The position numbers were made by a program, and so were the translations under genes. Positions 1 to 5,496 of a stretch of DNA of 5,496 bases are shown here, piece by piece (positions within the stretch are counted from its first letter, which is position 1; every line of letters starts with the position of its first letter). This stretch comes from Flavobacteriales bacterium UBA5869 (lineage in GTDB: Bacteria > Bacteroidota > Bacteroidia > Flavobacteriales_D > Crocinitomicaceae). The stretch lies in contig DJFP01000035.1 in assembly GCA_002432565.1 (NCBI GenBank), forward strand, positions 1,779 through 7,274, written 5' to 3'. The notes under the pieces are model-generated. The model saw only the letters and a list, made by a program, of their open reading frames with translations, searched no databases and was not told the origin of the DNA.

Positions 1-57
1 CGCGCTGCCATGGCGGAGTTGAGAAAATGGTTTATAGTATTGATATTGTGGATATAA
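1..57 (+). CDS. 3' end of an ECF-type RNA polymerase sigma factor (partial)
   Basis: Frame 1 is open from the window edge to TAA at 55-57 and encodes RAAMAELRKWFIVLILWI. The RAAMAELRKWF part resembles the C-terminal end of the helix-turn-helix of sigma region 4 in ECF sigma factors, which typically finish with an R-A-x-x-E-L-R-K-type helix. The last eight residues are hydrophobic and are mostly specified by the stretch that also starts the next gene. The reading frame overlaps the anti-sigma gene by 31 nt, as expected for a co-transcribed, translationally coupled sigma/anti-sigma pair. The call rests on only 18 codons plus this neighbour. The bulk of the protein (regions 2 and 4) lies outside the window, so the sigma subgroup cannot be named. 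Confidence 0.72.
   Translation, partial: RAAMAELRKWFIVLILWI
15..18 (+). promoter_or_regulatory. Shine-Dalgarno-like GGAG for the anti-sigma gene
   Basis: GGAG lies 8 nt before the ATG at 27, inside the sigma coding sequence. It supports ATG 27 over the in-frame GTG at 48, which has no purine-rich stretch in front of it. Bacteroidota often translate without such a site, so this is supporting evidence only. Confidence 0.4.
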
Positions 58-890
58 ACGAATACATAGCATCAGGAATTTTGGAGTCGGTAACGCTCGG
101 TCTTGCTTCCCCACAGGAAGTTCAGGAGGTAGCGTGCTTGTCTAAAATCTACCCGGAAATTCAGGCTGAGTTCATCCGCGTTCAAAAACGCTGCGAAGAA
201 ATGATGCTTGAAAGTGCCCAGGCACCTGATCCTTCCGTTCGTGCATCCCTGTTGAAAACCATTGCCGAAACACCACAGGAAAAAGCTCCCGCTAAAAAGG
301 AAGACGCAAAAATCATTGCGATGAACTCCACTCCGGAAGTGAAAGGAGTGAGCCCGATGTGGAAAATGATGGCTGCAGCCTCTTTGATCATGACTATTGG
401 GATCGGTGCACTCTGGTTCTTATCAAACCGTGAAGTGAAACGCCTGGACAACATCATGGCTTCTATGGAAAAAGACCAGTTGAAGAACGATCAGATTCTA
501 CAGGCAATGATTGTAGAAAAAGACCATTTACAAACCGTCCAGGAAGTTCTTGCAGCAGAAAGCATGCGCACAGTAAAAATGACCGGAACCGCTATGGAAC
601 CGGAAGCAACCGTGAAAGTCATGTGGAGCAAGGACATGAAAAAAGCGGTGATGCATGCGGAAAAAATCACACCTCCGCCGGCAAATATGCAATACCAATT
701 GTGGGTGATCGCTGACGGAAAGCCAGTTTCCGTTGGACTTTTCAACTACGACGAAGTGGAGCAAATGACAGAACCATTCGACGTAAATGCACAAAACATT
801 ACTGCTTTTGCCATCACACTGGAAAAAATGGGCGGAAGCCCGACACCAACTATGGAAAAAATGGTGGTGATGGGACCGATTAACGGATAG
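27..890 (+). CDS. RskA-family anti-sigma factor, single-pass membrane protein
   Basis: This 287-aa protein probably holds the upstream ECF sigma factor inactive at the inner membrane until an envelope signal releases it. The N-terminus (residues 9-20, DINEYIASGILE, then LGLASPQEVQEVACL) is the cytoplasmic sigma-binding region seen in Bacteroidota RskA-like proteins; no HxxxCxxC zinc motif is visible. Residues 70-110 are a linker, 111-133 one transmembrane helix, and 135-180 a charged, probably coiled-coil stalk. Residues 181-285 match the RskA C-terminal domain (YQLWVIADGKPVSVGLF, then AFAITLEKMGGSPTPT). Methionine is frequent: 23 of 287 residues, 15 of them after the membrane helix. ATG at 27 has a GGAG at 15-18, so I prefer it. 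A GTG at 48 would give a start (MDINEY) closer to many relatives and still overlaps the sigma gene. Family assignment is firm; the partner is inferred from position. Confidence 0.9.
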   Translation: MVYSIDIVDINEYIASGILESVTLGLASPQEVQEVACLSKIYPEIQAEFIRVQKRCEEMMLESAQAPDPSVRASLLKTIAETPQEKAPAKKEDAKIIAMNSTPEVKGVSPMWKMMAAASLIMTIGIGALWFLSNREVKRLDNIMASMEKDQLKNDQILQAMIVEKDHLQTVQEVLAAESMRTVKMTGTAMEPEATVKVMWSKDMKKAVMHAEKITPPPANMQYQLWVIADGKPVSVGLFNYDEVEQMTEPFDVNAQNITAFAITLEKMGGSPTPTMEKMVVMGPING

Positions 891-910
891 GCAAATTAAT
901 TTTTGATATT

Positions 911-948
911 AAAATGTAGGGGCGCGATTAATCGCGCCCCTACATTTT
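911..948. repeat. Perfect 38-bp GC-rich palindrome; possible terminator or dispersed palindromic repeat
   Basis: Bases 911-929 and 930-948 are exact reverse complements (19-bp arms, no mismatch, no spacer). Each half reads AAAATGTAGGGGCGCGATT on its own strand. As RNA it would fold into a very stable hairpin with a GGGGCGCG/CGCGCCCC core and a small TTAA loop, followed by T-rich sequence on both strands (944-949 on plus). That is the shape of a bidirectional Rho-independent terminator after the anti-sigma gene. The outer form GTAGGGGC...GCCCCTAC also resembles short palindromes scattered between genes in several bacterial phyla (from memory, not checked). Only one copy occurs in the window. 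Its GC content contrasts sharply with the AT-rich spacer around it. Confidence 0.85.
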
Positions 949-974
949 TACGTTTATTTCAATTAAATTTGGAT

Positions 975-1868
975 ATGATTTGTCCTCCGAAATTGGTTCC
1001 CGGCGATGTTATTGCATTGGTTTCTCCTGCAAAAGCGATTGAAGCGACCCACATTGATTTCGCAAAAGCGTATTTCGAAGAGCACGGCTTTAAAGTGCTT
1101 GTTGCCCCGCATTCGGCAAACGAATACCGCTATTTTTCCGGAACGGATATGGAAAGAGCAGCAGATCTGCAATGGGCGATCGATCATCCGGATGTCAAAG
1201 CAATTATCTGCAATCGGGGCGGTTACGGAGCAATCCGGTTGTTTGATCTTGTGAATTGGGCGAACCTGCTTCGTGAACCAAGATGGATATTGGGTTTTTC
1301 CGATATTACCAATTTCCACTGCTTAGGTTTGAAACTTGGCATTGAAACAGCTCACACCACAATGCCTTTGAATTTCCGGGAGAATACCCCGGAATCCCTG
1401 GAGTCACTTTTGAATGTGCTTGGTGGAATACCGAATGCCTACACCTGGCAGACCAGCGTTTCGCATAAACCCGGAACAGCAACCGGAAATGTAGTCGGAG
1501 GAAACTTATCAATTCTCTATTCCTTACTGGGAACTCCCTATTCCCCGAATTACGAACATGCCATTCTATTTATTGAAGATATCGGAGAACAAGTCTATCA
1601 TTTGGACCGCATGCTTTGGGCTTTCCGCTTTGCGGGTGTATTTGACCGTATTGCAGGGCTGATTGTTGGCGGGATGACCGACTTAAAAGACACTGCAAAA
1701 CCAACTCAATGGAACGTGGAAGAATTAATCCTGGAGCACACCAGGTACCGCTCATTTCCGATTGCATTTGACGCTCCCGTTGGTCATATTGCAGACAATC
1801 GTGCTCTTATTTGCGGGAGGAAAGCCACATTGACCATTACGGAAAACCACATTTCTTTCACTCAATAG
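975..1868 (+). CDS. ldcA: LD-carboxypeptidase, peptidase family S66 (muramoyltetrapeptide carboxypeptidase)
   Basis: Predicted 297-aa serine peptidase. Family S66 LdcA enzymes remove the terminal D-Ala from murein tetrapeptides during cell-wall recycling. The start shows the family pattern PPKLVPGDVIALVSPAK. Residues 78-91 (IICNRGGYGAIRLF) precede the nucleophile motif GFSDIT, with the likely catalytic Ser at 109. ILFIEDIGEQVYHLDRML (197-214) holds the conserved acidic residue (Glu201 or Glu205), and PVGHIADN holds the likely catalytic His271. Order and spacing fit the Ser-Glu-His triad of Pseudomonas aeruginosa LdcA, and the length is normal. No signal peptide is seen, so it is probably cytoplasmic. 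I chose ATG 975 over the upstream in-frame TTG at 903, because that extension would translate the palindrome and add 24 residues unlike the family. MccF-type immunity peptidases share this fold, but LdcA is the simpler reading. Confidence 0.9.
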   Translation: MICPPKLVPGDVIALVSPAKAIEATHIDFAKAYFEEHGFKVLVAPHSANEYRYFSGTDMERAADLQWAIDHPDVKAIICNRGGYGAIRLFDLVNWANLLREPRWILGFSDITNFHCLGLKLGIETAHTTMPLNFRENTPESLESLLNVLGGIPNAYTWQTSVSHKPGTATGNVVGGNLSILYSLLGTPYSPNYEHAILFIEDIGEQVYHLDRMLWAFRFAGVFDRIAGLIVGGMTDLKDTAKPTQWNVEELILEHTRYRSFPIAFDAPVGHIADNRALICGRKATLTITENHISFTQ

Positions 1869-1893
1869 AAAGATTTCTTAGTTGGTACTGTTT

Positions 1894-1919
1894 TTGCTTC
1901 GTCCAGTTCTGTATTTTTA
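1894..1919 (+). promoter_or_regulatory. Possible Bacteroidota-type promoter for the lipoprotein gene
   Basis: TATTTTTA at 1912-1919 matches TAnnTTTG at all but the last base and sits 17 nt before the ATG at 1937. An upstream TTG at 1894-1896 could serve as the -33 element, but the 15-nt gap is shorter than the usual 17-21. The short 68-bp spacer and same-strand arrangement also allow read-through from the LD-carboxypeptidase gene. Confidence 0.27.
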
Positions 1920-1936
1920 CACCTGAAATTTGACTT

Positions 1937-2596
1937 ATGCGTATTTTTCTAATTGGGTTTCTGATTCTTGCACTTTCGTCGTGCGTGGATATTTGGGATG
2001 ATATTACCCTTCACGCTGACGGGACCGGTACTTATAAATATACCGTAAACATGAGCGCAAGCAAGGTAAAGATCAATTCGATTCTTGCTTTGGACAGCGT
2101 AGACGGAAAACGCATTCCCAAAATCCCTGAAATCAGGGAGAAAATTGAATATTACCGCAATAAACTGCAGGAGAAAGAAGGAATTTCCAATGTTCGGGTA
2201 GAATCCGATTTCGATAATTTTATTTTCAAGATTATTGTTGATTTCGAATCTGTTTCAGACCTACAAAGCGGCATTCGTGAAATTATCAAAGAAGAGATCA
2301 AGGAAAAAAACGATCCGGCCCTGAATGAGAACTGGCTTACCTGGGACGGAAAAACACTCACACGCATTGTTCCGAATTTTCAAAGTGTCATCCAAAAAAT
2401 GAAAGCGGAAGACCAGGAAAAGTTGAAAAAAGGAAAATACACCTGTGTTTCTCGCTTTGACAAACCGATTGCAAAATGTGATAATCCGCAGGCAAAAATT
2501 TCTCCGTCGAAAGTAGCAGGTTTGATCGAATCAACTACTTATTCGGTTGGAACAAATCCTTCCATCCTGAAAAGTACCTTTGTTATTTCAAACTAG
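1937..2596 (+). CDS. Small lipoprotein of unknown function
   Basis: This 219-aa protein has a type II signal peptide: Met-Arg, a hydrophobic stretch (3-13), and lipobox LSSC with the lipidated Cys at 16. The acidic residues just after it (D18, D21, D22) could act as a surface-export signal of the kind known in Bacteroidota lipoproteins, but this is inference. The mature part begins with a beta-strand-like ITLHADGTGTYKYTVNMS (23-40). Such an x-DGTGT-Y opening recurs in Bacteroidota lipoproteins and is loosely like the LppM domain (DUF3153); I cannot confirm membership. A charged, probably helical region follows (62-82 and 110-126). Cys170 and Cys181 are the only cysteines after the lipidation site and could form a disulfide outside the cytoplasm. 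No catalytic motif is recognised. The gene stands between an LD-carboxypeptidase and a DUF4836-like gene with no visible functional link. Confidence 0.82.
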   Translation: MRIFLIGFLILALSSCVDIWDDITLHADGTGTYKYTVNMSASKVKINSILALDSVDGKRIPKIPEIREKIEYYRNKLQEKEGISNVRVESDFDNFIFKIIVDFESVSDLQSGIREIIKEEIKEKNDPALNENWLTWDGKTLTRIVPNFQSVIQKMKAEDQEKLKKGKYTCVSRFDKPIAKCDNPQAKISPSKVAGLIESTTYSVGTNPSILKSTFVISN

Positions 2597-2638
2597 TTTT
2601 TTGCAGATTGTTCGAAAAAGACTTCATTTTAACACAAG

Positions 2639-2671
2639 TTATCAACCAAATACCCGTTGATAAACCAAATA
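2639..2671. repeat. Inverted repeat overlapping a 9-bp direct repeat; candidate operator
   Basis: TTATCAAC at 2639-2646 is exactly inverted as GTTGATAA at 2656-2663, with a 9-nt gap. AACCAAATA occurs at 2644-2652 and again at 2663-2671, a period of 19 bp (close to two helical turns). The cluster lies 60-92 bp before the ATG at 2731 and just upstream of the promoter-like box at 2697-2704. That is a plausible place for a regulator to bind. It could also be a weak hairpin after the lipoprotein gene, but no T-run follows. Confidence 0.45.
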
Positions 2672-2674
2672 GCG

Positions 2675-2704
2675 TTTTCAATTCAAAAAATGATTTTACT
2701 TTCG
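2675..2704 (+). promoter_or_regulatory. Possible promoter of the DUF4836-like operon
   Basis: TACTTTCG at 2697-2704 differs from TAnnTTTG at one base and ends 26 nt before the ATG at 2731. TTTT at 2675-2678 lies 18 nt upstream at the right spacing for a -33 element, but lacks the usual final G. No Shine-Dalgarno sequence is visible before the ATG. The other bases of the 2598-2730 spacer are AT-rich with no small gene that I can support. Confidence 0.33.
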
Positions 2705-2730
2705 TGTAGAATCCGTTCATTCATCTGTTT

Positions 2731-4629
2731 ATGAAAATTAAAATCTTAATTCCGATAACCCTTTTGGGAGCGATCTCATGGGGACAGAAATCTGAAGATA
2801 TCATTCCTAAAGACGCAGTTACTGTGTTTAGTCTGAACAATATTTCCATTCTTCAGAAGGTATCCATGGATGAATTGGTTTCTTATGATTTCATGACTGA
2901 ATTGCAGTCTGAATTATTTGATGGTTCTACCCAGGGAAAAACCTTGAAAGATGCCGGAATCGACTTCAACCAGAAGATGAATATTTTCTACGGGAAAAAT
3001 CCGGAATTTGAGATTTCAGGGTTTACTTTCGGGATCACTGATAAAGAAAAGCTTTTCACGGTATTCGATGACTTTGACAGAAAAGAAAGTTTAGTTGCAG
3101 GAACGGAATATTACAATAATTACTTCAATCATTTAATGATCCAGGGCAATTTGGGCTTGCTGATACGTGTAGATACAGATCAGGACAAATTGACTGAAAT
3201 CACAGATTCTATCTGGACTTCAAGGGGATTAGAACTTCCCTGGTATGAAGATGAGTACTTCGACGAAGAACCGATGGGCGAATATGACGAAGAGGAATTC
3301 ACAGATGATGACCCTACCTTGAATGAAGACGGTGATGAAGTAGAAGAGATTATCGAGGAAGAAGTGGACGAAACCCCAATCGCAGTAGATGAAACAAATG
3401 ATCTTTTCAAGAATTACTACGAATTACGAGACAGTATCGAATCCGAATACTCCCGAAAGCGACTGGAATTGATTACCGAAGAACTTTTTGCCAAAAAACT
3501 GAACCTGAAAGCACAGGACACGCGTTTGGCAGCGCAATTAACGCATCCTTCGGACGGAATCTTTTACCTGGACAACAGCCGGAATTTCAAAAACACGAAC
3601 AGCTTGTTCTACCTGCAGGCAATGTTCCCTGACTTATACCGGGATCTAAACGAATTGTATACCGGAAATGTCATGCTGGGCGATATCGTTTTGAACCAAA
3701 AATCCATCGACCTGAAAGTGGAAGCTAATTACGGTGATGGATTGGGAAGTATTTACGAAGAATTGAACAGTGCAAAATTTGATAAAAACGTATTGAAATA
3801 CATCCCGAACAACAATACAGGATTCTTTACTTACAAGATCGATTTGAAGAAAGGCTACGAAAAGGCTTATGAAGTTATTATGCCGATCCTGAGCGAAGAA
3901 AAGAATGCACGCATTTCCGCCAATGTGCTGACCATCGAATTATTGAACGATTTCATTAACACGGATGAAGTTTTCAATACTTACAAAGGAAGTATGTTCG
4001 GTACTTTTAACGGAATTAAACGTGTGAAAACAAAACGTGTAGAGTTTTTCTACGACGAAGAAACGTTTGAGTACGGCGAGAAGGAAATAGAGGCGGAAGA
4101 AGATATGCCTGTTTTCACATTAGGATTTACAACAGGCCGCCCCGATGTCCCGAACAAGATCCTGAAACACATGTCGCGTATCACATCCCAATTCAAGAAC
4201 ATGGGAGATTACTGGGTGTACGAAGAAGCAATCCTGAACTCCGTTCCGTTATACATGATCAATAAAAACGGATTATTTATTTTCACCAATGATGAGGATC
4301 TGGCGAAAAACCATTCCAACGGATACGGTGCAGAGGCAATTACCGGAAAACAGGTGAAAAACGCAGCGAAAAGCGGATCTATTTATGCGTATATGAACCT
4401 GGGAGATATGATCAACCGTTTGCCTGAAACAATCTTAAATGACCATCGTTTTGACGTACTGGCTTCTATGAAAGGTAAAAAAGGAGAAGTGGAAGTCATT
4501 TCATCCAAAACAACCCGTCAGAAAACAACATACAATTTGACGTACAGCTTCGACGGGACTTACGACAATGCAGGAAAATACTTATTGGACTTAGTAAACA
4601 CCGCTTACCTGGTATCTACGACAAGATAA
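2731..4629 (+). CDS. DUF4836-like exported protein with an acidic insert
   Basis: This 632-aa protein of unknown function is probably exported: Lys-rich start, hydrophobic residues 4-17, and a plausible signal peptidase I site after SWG/Q near 17-19. No lipobox Cys is present. The mature start IIPKDAVTVFSLNNISILQK (24-43), followed by a YDF motif at 52-54 and GIDF at 76-79, is the pattern I associate with DUF4836 proteins of Bacteroidota. Residues 90-150 form a beta-rich segment. Residues 173-221 are an acidic low-complexity insert (27 Asp/Glu of 49), and 166-226 contain no Lys or Arg. Residues 227-265 look helical. From about 270 to the end come alternating strands and helices, with the YIPNNNTGFFTYKIDL segment at 357-372 as a second-half restart. 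A promoter-like box and repeat cluster precede it. The next gene starts one base after the stop. The family name is from recall and its biochemical role is unknown. Confidence 0.8.
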   Translation: MKIKILIPITLLGAISWGQKSEDIIPKDAVTVFSLNNISILQKVSMDELVSYDFMTELQSELFDGSTQGKTLKDAGIDFNQKMNIFYGKNPEFEISGFTFGITDKEKLFTVFDDFDRKESLVAGTEYYNNYFNHLMIQGNLGLLIRVDTDQDKLTEITDSIWTSRGLELPWYEDEYFDEEPMGEYDEEEFTDDDPTLNEDGDEVEEIIEEEVDETPIAVDETNDLFKNYYELRDSIESEYSRKRLELITEELFAKKLNLKAQDTRLAAQLTHPSDGIFYLDNSRNFKNTNSLFYLQAMFPDLYRDLNELYTGNVMLGDIVLNQKSIDLKVEANYGDGLGSIYEELNSAKFDKNVLKYIPNNNTGFFTYKIDLKKGYEKAYEVIMPILSEEKNARISANVLTIELLNDFINTDEVFNTYKGSMFGTFNGIKRVKTKRVEFFYDEETFEYGEKEIEAEEDMPVFTLGFTTGRPDVPNKILKHMSRITSQFKNMGDYWVYEEAILNSVPLYMINKNGLFIFTNDEDLAKNHSNGYGAEAITGKQVKNAAKSGSIYAYMNLGDMINRLPETILNDHRFDVLASMKGKKGEVEVISSKTTRQKTTYNLTYSFDGTYDNAGKYLLDLVNTAYLVSTTR

Positions 4630-4630
4630 C

Positions 4631-5496
4631 ATGAAAACCGAAGGGGTAGGAAATAAAGTTATGTTAATCGCATTGCTGTGTGCAGCATTGGCTCTATTCC
4701 TCTATATCCGTCCGCGCCTGTTTGCTCCGGACCCGCCCCCAAGCCTGCTGGACCGCCTTCCCGAAAGTGAGATCGTTGGAAGGTACAATTTGCTGAATAT
4801 CGCTCGGGAAACAAACTCCCTGATGTTTAAGAATAAAGTCCCTTTCCGGGAATACATGACTTATGATTTCCTGCTTGGACAGGCTAAGGGTATCGGGATC
4901 GATATTCAAAGTACCGGTTATTTCTTCTCAAACGGAAAAGACGAATGGGGAACTTTTGTCACCGTTATGGACAGTTCCAAGATTAAAAACGGTTTAACCC
5001 GATTGGAACAATTTACTCACATTTCCGACACTCTTGTTTACAACCGGAAGGTCAAGAAAATCGACGAACTCGGACTGTATATTTTTTATGACAAGGATTA
5101 TCTCCTGGTCTACAAAGGTTCCCGGATCAAAAGACGGATTGGAAAAGCCATTTTTGCGCACGAAGGAGACATCGAAACTTCCTGGGAGAAATTCCTGAAG
5201 AACCCTATTTTTAAAGATGAAGATATTGTGCTTTATTCCCATTCACCGAGGCTGCGGAAATTCGGGTTGGATTATGCGCTGTGCGCACACGATAGTGATT
5301 CATCCAATATCAGGCTCAAAACTTACCTGCATTCCAGTGCCCCGCTTAAAATAAAAGAGAAGGAGTCAGGAATGAGTTTTGAACGGAGTAAACATTCTAC
5401 GAAAGCTTTGGATATTCACCTGGATATTTCCGAATTCAAAAAAGATCCGAACGGACCGCTTTACAAATGGATAGTTGGACTTGGGAGAAAAGTCAG
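4631..5496 (+). CDS. Membrane-anchored protein, likely diverged paralogue of the upstream gene (3' end cut by window)
   Basis: ATG at 4631 opens a frame with no stop to the window edge (288 codons and 2 bases). The TAA of the upstream gene ends at 4629, so one base separates them and they are surely co-transcribed. There is no Shine-Dalgarno, so translation is probably coupled. Residues 10-26 (VMLIALLCAALALFLYI) form one N-terminal transmembrane anchor, followed by a Pro-rich RPRLFAPDPPP. The remaining residues would face the periplasm. LPESEIVGRYNLLNI (43-57), YDF (78-80), GIDI (89-92) and the following strand-rich GYFFSNGKDEWGTFVTVMD (96-114) line up in order with the upstream protein's IPKDAVTVFSLNNI, YDF, GIDF and GFTFGITD. 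The acidic insert is absent from the visible part, which is rich in Lys and Arg after residue 115. No enzyme motif is seen. The function is unknown. Confidence 0.85.
   Translation, partial: MKTEGVGNKVMLIALLCAALALFLYIRPRLFAPDPPPSLLDRLPESEIVGRYNLLNIARETNSLMFKNKVPFREYMTYDFLLGQAKGIGIDIQSTGYFFSNGKDEWGTFVTVMDSSKIKNGLTRLEQFTHISDTLVYNRKVKKIDELGLYIFYDKDYLLVYKGSRIKRRIGKAIFAHEGDIETSWEKFLKNPIFKDEDIVLYSHSPRLRKFGLDYALCAHDSDSSNIRLKTYLHSSAPLKIKEKESGMSFERSKHSTKALDIHLDISEFKKDPNGPLYKWIVGLGRKV

Noticed and set aside
182..794. Overlapping minus-strand open frames opposite the anti-sigma gene
   Set aside because: They lie entirely inside a well-supported plus-strand gene and show no domain or start signal.
903..974. 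24-residue N-terminal extension of the LD-carboxypeptidase from a TTG codon at 903
   Set aside because: The extension would translate straight through the perfect palindrome and has no resemblance to S66 N-termini. The family pattern begins just after ATG 975.
963..1767. Several minus-strand and one plus-strand alternative frames within the LD-carboxypeptidase gene
   Set aside because: They are shadows of a gene with an intact catalytic set; their products look random and Cys/Arg-rich.
1867..1878. AGAAA/TTTCT inverted repeat at the end of the LD-carboxypeptidase gene
   Set aside because: Five AT-rich pairs with a 2-nt gap cannot form a stable hairpin; it is chance-level.
2597..2620. Possible terminator after the lipoprotein gene (TTTTTTG ... 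CGAAAAA)
   Set aside because: The arms pair only through A/T bases with a mismatch at the inner end and no GC stem, so a functional hairpin is not supported.
3180..3410. Minus-strand open frame coding a Ser-rich 76-aa peptide
   Set aside because: It is the antisense shadow of the acidic GAA/GAT-rich insert; the Ser runs simply reflect TTC/ATC-type complements. No start signal or family likeness was seen.
4694..5242. Minus-strand open frames near the window end
   Set aside because: The plus strand carries a continuous 288-codon frame with a membrane anchor and likeness to its neighbour; these are its shadows.

Overview
The window looks like chromosome from a member of the Bacteroidota, probably a Flavobacteriales relative. 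A Fluviicola/Crocinitomicaceae-like host is my guess from gene style, not a demonstrated placement. Supporting signs are a Bacteroidota-type RskA anti-sigma factor (N-terminus of the form DINEYIASGILE), weak or absent Shine-Dalgarno sequences, AT-rich spacers holding TAnnTTTG-like promoter boxes, and a DUF4836-like secreted protein, a family known mainly from this phylum. All genes lie on the plus strand. I see no mobile element, CRISPR array, tRNA or rRNA.

Layout. Positions 1-57 hold the last 18 codons of an ECF sigma factor. Its stop lies inside the next gene, a membrane-anchored RskA-type anti-sigma factor (27-890), so the two form a translationally overlapping regulatory pair. The 84-bp spacer that follows holds a perfect 38-bp GC-rich palindrome (911-948), which is either a terminator or a copy of a dispersed palindromic repeat. 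Next is an LD-carboxypeptidase of peptidase family S66 (975-1868) with an intact catalytic serine, acidic and histidine set; it probably trims recycled peptidoglycan tetrapeptides. A small lipoprotein of unknown function follows (1937-2596). A 133-bp intergenic region (2598-2730) carries an inverted repeat overlapping a 9-bp direct repeat, then a promoter-like box.

The last part is a two-gene unit. The first gene is a 632-aa exported protein resembling DUF4836, interrupted by a strongly acidic insert without Lys or Arg (2731-4629). One base after its stop begins a second gene (4631 to the window edge, still open) that encodes a membrane-anchored protein. Its N-terminal domain looks like a diverged, shorter paralogue of the first. 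The pair probably acts together at the cell envelope, in an unknown role.

Most of the window is ordinary core-style content: envelope stress regulation, cell-wall recycling and envelope proteins of unknown function. The parts most worth a second look are the palindrome, the repeat cluster upstream of the DUF4836-like gene, the acidic insert and the tandem paralogue pair.
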